Positions 43,246 to 51,743 of a stretch of 64,000 nucleotides of DNA are shown in pieces. Positions within the stretch are counted from its first letter, which is position 1; every line of letters begins with the position of its first letter. Origin of the DNA: Gillisella vitis (GTDB taxonomy: Bacteria; Pseudomonadota; Alphaproteobacteria; Rhizobiales; Rhizobiaceae); the NCBI GenBank assembly GCA_009744235.1, contig WPHV01000002.1, positions 248,001 through 312,000 on the forward strand, read 5' to 3'. A program made the translations under genes and the position numbers. The notes beneath the pieces are model-generated. The model did not search any database and was not told the DNA's origin. It saw nothing but the letters and a program-made list of their open reading frames with translations.

Positions 43246-44120
43246 TGAGCCCCAATTCTATGATGAACAAGCGCGACCTCTCAGCCGGATACATGAGCTG
43301 GTATCGCTTTTCTCGCAATCCTGCCGCTTTGATCGGTGCATTGATTGTGCTCTCCGTTGTGGCCATGGCCATCCTTGCGCCGCTGATCACGCCCTTTCCC
43401 AGCCATATCGGCTCTATTGTCGATTTTCGCCATCGCCACAATCCGCCAAACCTCACCAACTGGTTTGGCACTGACAAAGTGGGCCGCGATCTGTTTACCC
43501 GCACCATTTTTGGCTTTCGCGTCTCCTTGCTGCTGGTGTTTGGCGTGCTGGGAATTTCGGTGCCGATTGGCGCGGTACTGGGTCTGTGCGCTGGCTATTT
43601 CGGCGGCTGGACCGAGCGGTTGATCACCGGATTTACCAATATCATGCTGGCTATTCCACCACTGGTGATGGCACTGGCGATTGGCAATGTGCTGGAGCCG
43701 AACCTGATCAATGCGATGATTGCGATTACGCTTTTGTGGTGGACATGGCATGCGCGGCTTGTCTATCGCGTCACGGTCTCCATTGCCGGTGAAGATTTTA
43801 TCGAGGCGGCGCGTCTCGCCGGGGCCGGGCCTATCCATATTCTGTTTCGGGAAATCCTGCCCAATTGCATTGCCGTGATTTCGGTGAAGACCACACTGGA
43901 TGCGGCCTTTGTCATCCTGTTTGGCGCAACCTTGTCCTTCCTCGGTTTTGGCGTGAAGCCGCCAACGCCAGACCTCGGCTCCATGGTGGCCGATGGCCGT
44001 CAGTTTTTGCCGGAAAAATGGTGGGGAGTGCTGGCCCCCGGTGGCGCGATTTTCTACGCCACCCTTGGCTTTAACCTGCTGGGCGATGGCTTGCGCGACA
44101 TGTTTGATGTGGAGGCGTGA
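43242..44120 (+). CDS. Oligopeptide-type ABC transporter permease (DppC-like)
   Basis: 292 residues. Contains the expected segments: NPAALIGALIVLSVVAMAILAPLITP, WFGTDKVGRDLFTRTIFG, coupling loop EDFIEAARLAGAGPIHILFREILPNC, and FLGFGVKPPTPDLGSMV. GGAGG precedes ATG codons at 43242 and 43245. The gene overlaps the upstream permease by four bases and nearly abuts the ATPase gene. Confidence 0.88.
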   Translation: MMSPNSMMNKRDLSAGYMSWYRFSRNPAALIGALIVLSVVAMAILAPLITPFPSHIGSIVDFRHRHNPPNLTNWFGTDKVGRDLFTRTIFGFRVSLLLVFGVLGISVPIGAVLGLCAGYFGGWTERLITGFTNIMLAIPPLVMALAIGNVLEPNLINAMIAITLLWWTWHARLVYRVTVSIAGEDFIEAARLAGAGPIHILFREILPNCIAVISVKTTLDAAFVILFGATLSFLGFGVKPPTPDLGSMVADGRQFLPEKWWGVLAPGGAIFYATLGFNLLGDGLRDMFDVEA

Positions 44121-44122
44121 CC

Positions 44123-45790
44123 ATGGCTGATCCCTTGCTGAGTGTGCAGGATTTGACGGTTGCCTTCTCCGGCTATGGTCGGGTGAACCGGGTGTTGCAC
44201 GACATCTCCTTCTCCATCGATGCCGGAGAACGGGTCGCGCTGATTGGCGAGACCGGATCGGGCAAATCCGTCACCTCCAAGGCTATTCTCGGCACTTTGC
44301 CGAGCAATGCCAAGGTGGAGGCGGGCTCGATAGCCTATCGCGGACGGCAATTGTTGAGCCTGCCATCTGGTGAACGCAACAAGCTGAAAGGCACAGCCTT
44401 TTCCATCATCATGCAGGACCCGCTGTCCTCCTTCAATCCGGTGTTTCGCATTGGTCGGCATCTGGAAGACGTGATGCATTATGCTGATCGCAATCAGGGC
44501 ATCTATGACACGCCGAAGGGGCGCAAACAGCGGATTTTTGAGGTGTTGCGCAAGGTGCAACTGGGCGATGTTGAGCGGGTGTTCAACGCCTGGCCGTTCG
44601 AGCTATCGGGTGGCATGCGCCAAAGGGTGTTGATTGCGCTGGCGCTTTTGCATCAGCCCGATCTGTTGATTGCCGACGAGCCGGGCACGGCACTGGATGT
44701 GACCACGCAGGATGAAATCTTGCGGCTGATCAATCGGCTGGTGTCGGAAGAAGGCCTGTCACTGCTGATGATCACCCACAATCTCGGTGTGGTGCGCCAG
44801 ACGGCGGACCGGGTGATTGTGATGCAGCATGGCCGCATTGTCGAACAGGGGGTGTTGAAATCCGTCTTCCAAGCCCCGCAGCAAGCCTATACGCGTGAAC
44901 TGATGGCGGCAGTGCCGCCGCTCTATGGCGAGGGTGTGGTTGATCAGCCAGTCAGCGACAAGGCCCCAATCATCACCTTGAGCAATGTGCGCAAACTCTA
45001 TGCCAAGCGGGCGCTGTTTGGCGCAAAGCGCGGCCACCTGGCCGTCAACAACATCAATCTTCAGGTTAATGAGGGCGAAATTTTTGGCCTTGCCGGAGAA
45101 AGCGGCTCTGGCAAAACCACGCTGGCGCGGATGATGATGAACCTGTTGCAGCCCAGCGATGGTGAGATTGTTGTAACTGGTACACCCAGAGATGGGGCTT
45201 TGCGCCTCAGCCAGATTGTCTATCAAAATCCCGGCACGTCGCTAAACCCCAAGCGCACGGTGGCGCAGATTTTGACCGTGCCACTGGCCCATGTCGGCCT
45301 CGATAAGGAACAGCGCAAAGTGCGAATGGCCGAGCTTTTGGACCTCGTACGCCTGCCCGCCAATTTTGTCTCAAAATATCCGCATGAACTCTCAGGCGGG
45401 CAAAAGCAGCGGGTGGCGATTGCGCGCGCCCTGGCGGCCAATCCGCAGATCATCATTCTGGATGAGCCTACTTCGGCGCTGGATGTGTCGGTGCAGAAAA
45501 CCGTGATTGAGCTGCTTCTGGACCTGCGCGCAAAGCTTGGCCTGACCTATGTGATCATCTCTCATGATCTGTCTTTGATGCGCAATTTCTGCTCGCGCAT
45601 TGTCATCATGTACAAGGGCGAGATCGTCGAACATGGCACGCCTGCCGAAGTGTTCGCACAGGCTCGCCACCCCTATACCCGCGCCCTGATTGCCGCCATT
45701 CCGGTTCTCACCGATGCGCAAGAGACATTGAAACCCACCATTAGCGAAGAGGAGCGAGGCCGCTTTCTGGTGCAAAGCACCGGACGGTGA
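44123..45790 (+). CDS. Fused double ABC ATPase of the oligopeptide-type importer
   Basis: 555 residues with two nucleotide-binding modules. Module 1: GETGSGKS, FSIIMQDPLSSFNP, LSGGMRQR, LLIADEPGTALD (Gly in place of the usual Thr). Module 2: [48 protein letters not shown]. It is shorter than the GsiA-like fusion because module 2 begins near residue 290. GGAGG lies seven bases before the ATG at 44123. It energises the permeases encoded upstream. Confidence 0.88.
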   Translation: MADPLLSVQDLTVAFSGYGRVNRVLHDISFSIDAGERVALIGETGSGKSVTSKAILGTLPSNAKVEAGSIAYRGRQLLSLPSGERNKLKGTAFSIIMQDPLSSFNPVFRIGRHLEDVMHYADRNQGIYDTPKGRKQRIFEVLRKVQLGDVERVFNAWPFELSGGMRQRVLIALALLHQPDLLIADEPGTALDVTTQDEILRLINRLVSEEGLSLLMITHNLGVVRQTADRVIVMQHGRIVEQGVLKSVFQAPQQAYTRELMAAVPPLYGEGVVDQPVSDKAPIITLSNVRKLYAKRALFGAKRGHLAVNNINLQVNEGEIFGLAGESGSGKTTLARMMMNLLQPSDGEIVVTGTPRDGALRLSQIVYQNPGTSLNPKRTVAQILTVPLAHVGLDKEQRKVRMAELLDLVRLPANFVSKYPHELSGGQKQRVAIARALAANPQIIILDEPTSALDVSVQKTVIELLLDLRAKLGLTYVIISHDLSLMRNFCSRIVIMYKGEIVEHGTPAEVFAQARHPYTRALIAAIPVLTDAQETLKPTISEEERGRFLVQSTGR

Positions 45791-45814
45791 ACCCGTTGTT
45801 GAAAGGAAACACAC

Positions 45815-47368
45815 GTGTACCGATTGGGAATAGATGTGGGCGGCACCAATACGGATGCCGTGGTCATGCAGGGCGGCAAGGTTCTGTCCGGTGTCAAGGC
45901 TCCAACGTCGGAGGATGTCACCACTGGCGTGGTTGAAGCCATGGAAGGGGCCATCAAGGCAGCTGGTATTGACCGCAGCCTTGTGACCAATGTGATGATC
46001 GGCACCACCCATTTCACCAATGCGGTGATTGAGCGCAAGCATATGACCCCGGTTGCCGCCATCCGCCTCGGTCTGCCCGCCACCGCCTGCTTGCCGCCTG
46101 CCATTGATTGGCCGGAAGACCTGAAGCCCGTGGTGGGCAAGCATGGTTATATGGTGCGCGGCGGCTATGAGTTTGATGGCCGCGAAATCTCGCCGCTGGA
46201 TGAAGATGAGATCAAGCGTATTGCTGGCGAAATCCGCGCCAACAATCTCAAGGCCGCTGCCATCACCTGCGTGTTCGGCCCGATCAATGCGACGATGGAG
46301 CAGCGGACCAAGGCGATCTTGCAGGAACATTGCCCCGGCTTACCGGTGGTGATGTCCACCGACATTGGGCGCATCGGGTTGCTGGAGCGCGAAAGTGCGG
46401 CGATCATGAACGCCAGCCTGTTGGAACTGGCTTACAAAACCGTGCGGGCTTTTGGCGAAGCGCTCAAAAGTGCTGGTCTCACTTGCCCCTTCCACATCAC
46501 CCAGAACGACGGCACGCTGATGGCGGCTGAGACGGTGAAGGATTTCCCGGTGCTGACCTTCGCCTCCGGCCCCACCAATTCCATGCGCGGTGCGGCCTTC
46601 CTCACCGGTGTGCAGGAAGCCATTGTTGTTGACATTGGCGGTACGACTTCGGATGTCGGGGCGCTGCATCTGGGCTTTCCACGTCAGGCAGCAACGGTGG
46701 TGGATGTTGGCGGCGTGCGCACCAATTTCCGCATGCCGGATGTGTTTTCCATTGGTCTTGGCGGCGGTTCGCTGGTGCGTGGTGATGCGGAGTCCGTGAC
46801 GGTTGGCCCGCAATCGGTGGGCTATCGCATCACCTCTGAGGCCAAGGTGTTTGGCGGCGCAACGCTGACGGCAACCGATATTGCCGTGGCCGCAGGCCAT
46901 GCCGATGTGGGCGATAAGAGCAAGGTCGCCGATGTCTCGCCAGAGCTTGCCAAGGCAGCCCTTGCCCGCATCCATCAGATGCTGGAAAATGCCATTGAGC
47001 GCAGCCGGGTCTCGCCCGAACCTATTCCGGTGATCGCGGTTGGCGGCGGCTCTATCCTGATGCCGCATAAGCTGGGTGATTTTCAGATCATCCGGCCCGA
47101 AAACTTCTCCGTTGCCAATGCCGTTGGTGCTGCCATTGCGCAGATTTCTGGCGAAGTAGACCGGGTCTTTGCGCTTGAAAATGGCCTGACCCGCGAGCTA
47201 TGCCTGAAACAGGCCGAAGAAGAAGCCACGAAAAACGCCGTTGCTGCCGGCGCCGATCCCGCCACCATTCAGGTGATTGAGCGTGAAGATGTGCCGTTGG
47301 CGTATCTGCCGGGCAATGCCACCCGTATCCACGTGAAAGTCGTGGGCGAGATGGGAGGGCAAGCATGA
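45815..47368 (+). CDS. Hydantoinase/oxoprolinase A family protein (HyuA-like)
   Basis: 517 residues. The N-terminal GIDVGGTNTDAVVM motif and GTTHFTNAVIERK are the hydantoinase/oxoprolinase signature; the second actin-like nucleotide motif VVDIGGTTSDVGAL is at about 270, with FSIGLGGGSLVRGD and VIAVGGGSILMP. Members use ATP to open five-membered lactam or hydantoin rings. It lacks the long C-terminal region of full 5-oxoprolinases, and no HyuB partner gene is nearby. It starts at GTG 45815 with AAAGGA upstream. It overlaps the first DUF917 gene by four bases, so their products probably work together. Confidence 0.85.
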   Translation: MYRLGIDVGGTNTDAVVMQGGKVLSGVKAPTSEDVTTGVVEAMEGAIKAAGIDRSLVTNVMIGTTHFTNAVIERKHMTPVAAIRLGLPATACLPPAIDWPEDLKPVVGKHGYMVRGGYEFDGREISPLDEDEIKRIAGEIRANNLKAAAITCVFGPINATMEQRTKAILQEHCPGLPVVMSTDIGRIGLLERESAAIMNASLLELAYKTVRAFGEALKSAGLTCPFHITQNDGTLMAAETVKDFPVLTFASGPTNSMRGAAFLTGVQEAIVVDIGGTTSDVGALHLGFPRQAATVVDVGGVRTNFRMPDVFSIGLGGGSLVRGDAESVTVGPQSVGYRITSEAKVFGGATLTATDIAVAAGHADVGDKSKVADVSPELAKAALARIHQMLENAIERSRVSPEPIPVIAVGGGSILMPHKLGDFQIIRPENFSVANAVGAAIAQISGEVDRVFALENGLTRELCLKQAEEEATKNAVAAGADPATIQVIEREDVPLAYLPGNATRIHVKVVGEMGGQA

Positions 47369-48489
47369 GCGCGATCATTTCCCCGAAAGACTATTTTGAC
47401 CCGAAAGACCTCTGGATTCTCGATCACGATGATCTGACCTCATTGGAAATCGGCGCTGGCATTCTGGGTACAGGCGGCGGTGGCAATCCCTATATTGGCA
47501 AGCTGCGTGCTCGCCAGTTGCTGGATGAGGGCTATACGCTCTCGGTTTTGCCACATCAGAAAATCCATGATGATGCGCTCTGCGTTTCCGTGGGTGGCAT
47601 TGGTGCGCCTGTGGTTGGTATTGAGCGCTTGCGTGAAGGCCGTGAGGGCCTGCGCTGCATCCGCGCGTTGGAAGCGCATCTGGACATGACCATTGACGCC
47701 ATCGTCTGCGAGGAAATCGGTGGTTCCAATTCCATGGAGCCATTGGTCGTGGCCGCTCTCACGGGTGTGCCGGTGATTGATTGCGACGGCATGGGCCGGG
47801 CCTTCCCGGAAATGCAGATGACCACGTTTTCCATCTATGGGCATAGCTCTACGCCATCGGCGATGTGCGATGTGCATGGCAATGTCGTGCTGTTTCAGCA
47901 TGCGGTGTCGGAGCTTTGGCACGAGCGCATGGCGCGGGCCTGCGTGGTGGCCCAAGGCGGTGCATCCACCTTGGCGTCTGCACCGATGACCGGGGCTTTC
48001 GTCAAGCAATTCGGCATTCCCAATTCCTACACGCAAGCCGTCAGCCTAGGTCAGGCGGTCAGGCATGCGCAGAAAAACCACGATGACCCGATTGAAGCCA
48101 TCTGCAAAAAGGAGAACGGCAAAAAGCTATTCACCGGTAAAATCAGCGATTTGAAGCGCCATTTGCGCGGCGGTTTTGTGCGCGGTGAAGTGCAGCTGTC
48201 CGGCATTGATGCCCACAATGGCGAAACCGGCTCGGTGCTGATCCAGAATGAAAATCTGGTGTTCTTCCACGATGGCCAGATGGAATGCTGCGTGCCAGAC
48301 CTGATTCTGGTGCTGGATGTCGATAGCGGCGAAGCCATCACCACCGAAATGCTGCGCTATGGCCAGCGCGTCGCCATCGTCGCGTTGCCGTGCCATGGGT
48401 TGTTGCGCTCACGCGAAGCGCTGGACGTGGTTGGCCCCAAGGCCTTCGGGCTGGATGGCATTGTCTACACACCAATGAAAGGATCGTGA
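47365..48489 (+). CDS. DUF917 family protein 1 (possible thiohydantoin-processing enzyme)
   Basis: 374 residues. The DUF917 signature GILGTGGGGNPYIGKLRARQLL and DDALCVSVGGIGAPVVGIERL near the N-terminus, with IVCEEIGGSNSMEP, VIDCDGMGRAFPEMQM, FTGKISDLKRHLRGGFVRGEV and PDLILVLDVDSGEAITTEM later. PF06032 has, to my memory, been linked to S-methylthiohydantoin desulfurase; that link is remembered, not shown here. Starts with an ATG overlapping the HyuA-like stop. A diverged copy follows directly. Confidence 0.83.
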   Translation: MSAIISPKDYFDPKDLWILDHDDLTSLEIGAGILGTGGGGNPYIGKLRARQLLDEGYTLSVLPHQKIHDDALCVSVGGIGAPVVGIERLREGREGLRCIRALEAHLDMTIDAIVCEEIGGSNSMEPLVVAALTGVPVIDCDGMGRAFPEMQMTTFSIYGHSSTPSAMCDVHGNVVLFQHAVSELWHERMARACVVAQGGASTLASAPMTGAFVKQFGIPNSYTQAVSLGQAVRHAQKNHDDPIEAICKKENGKKLFTGKISDLKRHLRGGFVRGEVQLSGIDAHNGETGSVLIQNENLVFFHDGQMECCVPDLILVLDVDSGEAITTEMLRYGQRVAIVALPCHGLLRSREALDVVGPKAFGLDGIVYTPMKGS

Positions 48490-48491
48490 TC

Positions 48492-49568
48492 ATGGCCACT
48501 CTGGTGCAAGAACACGATCTGGAGGCCATTGCCTTGGGCGGTGCCTATCTCGGCACGGGCGGCGGCGGCGATCCGTATATTGGCAAGCTGATGGCGCAAG
48601 CAGCCCTTCGCGAGCATGGGCCTGTCAACGTGGTTGCCGCAGACGAAGTGGATGACGACACGCTGTGCATTTCCGTCTTCATGATGGGTGCGCCGACTGT
48701 GATGCTGGAAAAACTGCCCTCTGGTGCGGAAGTGTTGAAAGCCCTGCATGAGCTGGAGCAGTTTTTGGGCCGCAAAGCCGGTGCCATCCTCTGCGTCGAG
48801 GCGGGCGGATTGAACTCCACCATTCCCTATATGGTCGCGGCTGTGACTGGTCTCCCCTTGGTGGATGGTGATGGCATGGGCAGGGCTTTTCCGGAATTGC
48901 AGATGGTGAGTTTTACCCTGCATGGGATCTCGGCAAGCCCGCTGGTTTTGGCCGATGACAAGGGCAATTCCTCGCTGTTTTCAGCCGTTTCCAACCTGTG
49001 GACCGAGAAGATGGCCCGCGCCGTGACCATTCAAATGGGCGGTGCCGCGCTGGTTGCCGCCTATGCCATGAGTGGCAAGCAGATGAAGCAGGCGCTGTTG
49101 CATGGCACGATGACGCAGATCCGTACTATAGGCGAGACTATTCTAAACGAGCGTGCCCGCTCTCGCCACGCCGGAAATGCATTGCGCGAAAAGCTTGGCG
49201 GCACCCATCTTTTCACCGGACGCGTGGTGGATGTGGAGCGCGCCACAACGGGTGGCTTTGCCCGTGGCAAGCTGATTTTGCGCGGTGTGGACCGCTTTGC
49301 AGGCCAACGTTTTGCCGTGCATTTCCAGAACGAGTTTTTGTTGGCCGAGGGCGAAAATGGCGAAACCGTCTGGGCAACGCCGGACCTGATCTGCGCCCTT
49401 GATGCCGATATGGGCCTGCCTGTGACCACTGAACAGATGCGCTACGGCTTGATGGTGGAATTCACCGGCATCCCCGCCGATCCGCAATGGCATACGCCAG
49501 AAGGCTTGGCGCTCGCGGGGCCGGGCTATTTTGGCTACGGCGACAGCGCAAAGCCACTCTCTGCATGA
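48492..49568 (+). CDS. DUF917 family protein 2, paralogue of the preceding gene
   Basis: 358 residues from the ATG at 48492, with the same landmarks as its neighbour: YLGTGGGGDPYIGKLMAQAAL, DDTLCISVFMMGAPTVMLEKL, ILCVEAGGLNSTIP, LVDGDGMGRAFPELQM, FTGRVVDVERATTGGFARGKL and PDLICALDADMGLPVTTEQM. The two proteins align along their length but differ clearly, for example GGSNSME versus GGLNSTIP. Adjacent divergent copies suggest a heteromeric enzyme or sequential steps. It is two bases after the first copy. Confidence 0.83.
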   Translation: MATLVQEHDLEAIALGGAYLGTGGGGDPYIGKLMAQAALREHGPVNVVAADEVDDDTLCISVFMMGAPTVMLEKLPSGAEVLKALHELEQFLGRKAGAILCVEAGGLNSTIPYMVAAVTGLPLVDGDGMGRAFPELQMVSFTLHGISASPLVLADDKGNSSLFSAVSNLWTEKMARAVTIQMGGAALVAAYAMSGKQMKQALLHGTMTQIRTIGETILNERARSRHAGNALREKLGGTHLFTGRVVDVERATTGGFARGKLILRGVDRFAGQRFAVHFQNEFLLAEGENGETVWATPDLICALDADMGLPVTTEQMRYGLMVEFTGIPADPQWHTPEGLALAGPGYFGYGDSAKPLSA

Positions 49569-49608
49569 TTTTTTAAAATACAGCGAACTGTCAAAAAAGG
49601 GGAATGAG

Positions 49609-51183
49609 ATGAACGCAACACAGACTTTAAAACACCTCGCCGTGGCGTTGACCATGGGAACCGCCATTGTCGCGCCACAAGTTGCCATGGCCAAAACCTC
49701 TACCGTGATGAATGTCACGCAGGTGTTTGGCACCATCGATCCGGCCAAGATCACCGATTACACCCAGTATCTCGCCGCTGTGAACCTCTACGATGGCCTG
49801 ACCACCGTGGACAGCACCGGCAAGATCATCCCGGAACTAGCGGAAAGCTGGGATGTGTCCAGTGACAACCTGACCTACACCTTCCATCTGCGCAAGGACG
49901 CAAGCTTTCAGGATGGCTCGCCGGTGGAGGCCAAGGATGTTGTTTATACCGTCCAGCGCCTGCTGGCGATCAACAAGGGGCCTGCCTATCTGTTTGCCTC
50001 GTTGATCAACCCCGATAATGTGAAGGCGGTGGATGCCCACACTGTCACTATCACTCTCAATAAGGTCTATGCGCCGTTCCTGACCACCACGCCGCTGCTG
50101 CTTGTCATCAACGAGGATGCCGTCAAGGCCGCTTCCAAGCAGCCCTGGGGAGAGGATGTTGTCGGCGAAAAATCCATGGGCGCTGGCGCTTATGTGCTGT
50201 CCAGCTGGCAGCGTGGCTCGGAAATGGTCATCAGCCGCTATGAAAAATATTACGCTGGCTGGCCAACAAACCCGATCGATGAAGTGCGCTTCGTACAGAC
50301 CAATGACGAAGCAACCGTCAAGGCGCTGGCCACATCAGGCCAATTGGGCATTTCATCGACCACACAAGCCAATGAGACCTATGACGCTTTGGCCAAAACC
50401 GACGGCTATGTGGTGCAGACCACGCCGACAGCGACAGGCTTTTATCTGAAGCTCAACACCAAGGCCGCGCCGACAGACGATGTGCATGTGCGCCGCGCCT
50501 TGCAATATGCCACCGATTACAAGACCATTCAGACCCAGATTATGACCGGTGACACGCTGGCCGGGCCAATGGCACCGGTCTTCACCGAGGCCTATCTCGA
50601 CACGTTGAAAGCGCCCGAATTTGACCTGGAAAAGGCCAAGGCCGAGCTTGCTCAGTCCAAATATGCGGGAAAGCCGATCAAACTGACGATGACCTATGTC
50701 GCGGGCCTGTCGTTTGAGGAGGATATTGCGCTTCTGATGCAATCCAATTTACAGCAGATCGGTGTGGATGTGGACATCAAGCCCGAACCCTGGAACCGCA
50801 TTACCGAACTGGCCGCCAAGCCTGAGACCACGCCTTCGGCAACACAAGTGTTCTATGGCCCAACCTATCCTTCGCCGGACAGCGTATTCTACGTGCAATA
50901 TCACTCCAAATCGGCGGGAACATGGGCCTCGATGGAATGGTTGCAGGATGCCGAGGTCGATAAATTGATCGATGATGCCCGCTCCACCACCGATAGTGCC
51001 AAGCAGAATGCGCTTTACAAACAGATCCAGCAGGTCATTTCCGACAAGGCGCCAGATGTGAATTTGCTAACGAAAGTGCAGCGTGTCGCCTTTAGCAAAT
51101 GCATCTCCGGCTACAAATTTGTGCCGATGCAAAGCTGGGATTACAATTTTCACAATCTGACATGGACCTGCCCGGCCAAGTAA
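49609..51183 (+). CDS. Oligopeptide-type ABC transporter binding protein (SBP family 5)
   Basis: 524 residues with a signal peptide ending near VAMA|KTST. Canonical family 5 order: FGTIDPAKITDYTQYLAAVNLYDGL, IIPELAESWDVSSDNLTYTFHLRKDASFQDG, GAGAYVLSSWQRGSEMVISRYEKYYAGW, VRRALQYATDYKTI, and a C-terminal half with FYGPTYPSPDSVFYVQYHS. AAGGGGAATGAG precedes the ATG. It closes the operon started by the permease at 42217 and is the likely receptor; ligand unknown, perhaps a hydantoin-like or N-acyl amino acid. Confidence 0.88.
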   Translation: MNATQTLKHLAVALTMGTAIVAPQVAMAKTSTVMNVTQVFGTIDPAKITDYTQYLAAVNLYDGLTTVDSTGKIIPELAESWDVSSDNLTYTFHLRKDASFQDGSPVEAKDVVYTVQRLLAINKGPAYLFASLINPDNVKAVDAHTVTITLNKVYAPFLTTTPLLLVINEDAVKAASKQPWGEDVVGEKSMGAGAYVLSSWQRGSEMVISRYEKYYAGWPTNPIDEVRFVQTNDEATVKALATSGQLGISSTTQANETYDALAKTDGYVVQTTPTATGFYLKLNTKAAPTDDVHVRRALQYATDYKTIQTQIMTGDTLAGPMAPVFTEAYLDTLKAPEFDLEKAKAELAQSKYAGKPIKLTMTYVAGLSFEEDIALLMQSNLQQIGVDVDIKPEPWNRITELAAKPETTPSATQVFYGPTYPSPDSVFYVQYHSKSAGTWASMEWLQDAEVDKLIDDARSTTDSAKQNALYKQIQQVISDKAPDVNLLTKVQRVAFSKCISGYKFVPMQSWDYNFHNLTWTCPAK

Positions 51184-51212
51184 TCCGGGGTCTGTTTGGG
51201 ACTATTTCAACT

Positions 51213-51249
51213 CTGGAAAATCTGGCTGTTCTGTCAAAAGATTTTCCAG
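51213..51249. terminator. Bidirectional terminator between convergent operons
   Basis: 11-bp stem CTGGAAAATCT (51213-51223) and AGATTTTCCAG (51239-51249), between the binding protein (+) and the response regulator (-). Confidence 0.6.
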
Positions 51250-51293
51250 GGTTGGTGTTTTTATCTCAACCTCACAATCGACCGGTGACCTGA

Positions 51294-51743
51294 TCAATCA
51301 GCCCCATCTGGTGGCGTTGCCGTCTTCAGCGCCTTGAACAGAAAGCGCGTTTCCAACAGATTGACGATACGCAAAACCGTTTCCACCGTATCGATCGGCT
51401 TGACGAGGAAATCCTTCGCGCCCAGCGACAGGGCGCGGCGGCGGGTTTCGGTTGTCACATCGGCTGTCAGCACGAGGATGGGGATAAAATCATCCGGTCC
51501 GATCAGCCGCGTGAATTGGTCAAGCAGGGCAAAGCCATCGAGATGCGGCATCAAAAGGTCGAGCAGGATAATATCGGCTTTATGCTTTGTAAAAAGAGCG
51601 GTGGCCTCGCGCGGGTCCGTGGTCGAGGCAATCTTATCGAAACGCTCGCGCCGCAAAAGCCGTTCCAACAGGGCAATATTGGCGGGTTCGTCATCGATGA
51701 TCAGTATCTGCGCCTCTGAGGCGAGGTCGAAGGGAAAATTCAC
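51294..51743 (-). CDS. Single-domain response regulator
   Basis: 149 residues, one CheY-like receiver: acidic pair DDE (18-20), phosphoacceptor Asp in IILLDLLMPHLDG (about 61), Thr in ILVLTAD and Lys in DFLVKPID. No output domain. It overlaps the hybrid kinase gene upstream by four bases and is probably its partner in a phosphorelay. Confidence 0.87.
   Translation of the reverse strand: MNFPFDLASEAQILIIDDEPANIALLERLLRRERFDKIASTTDPREATALFTKHKADIILLDLLMPHLDGFALLDQFTRLIGPDDFIPILVLTADVTTETRRRALSLGAKDFLVKPIDTVETVLRIVNLLETRFLFKALKTATPPDGAD

Noticed and set aside
45815..47368. 5-oxoprolinase
   Set aside because: Only the HyuA-type half is present; the long C-terminal HyuB-like half is absent here and nearby.
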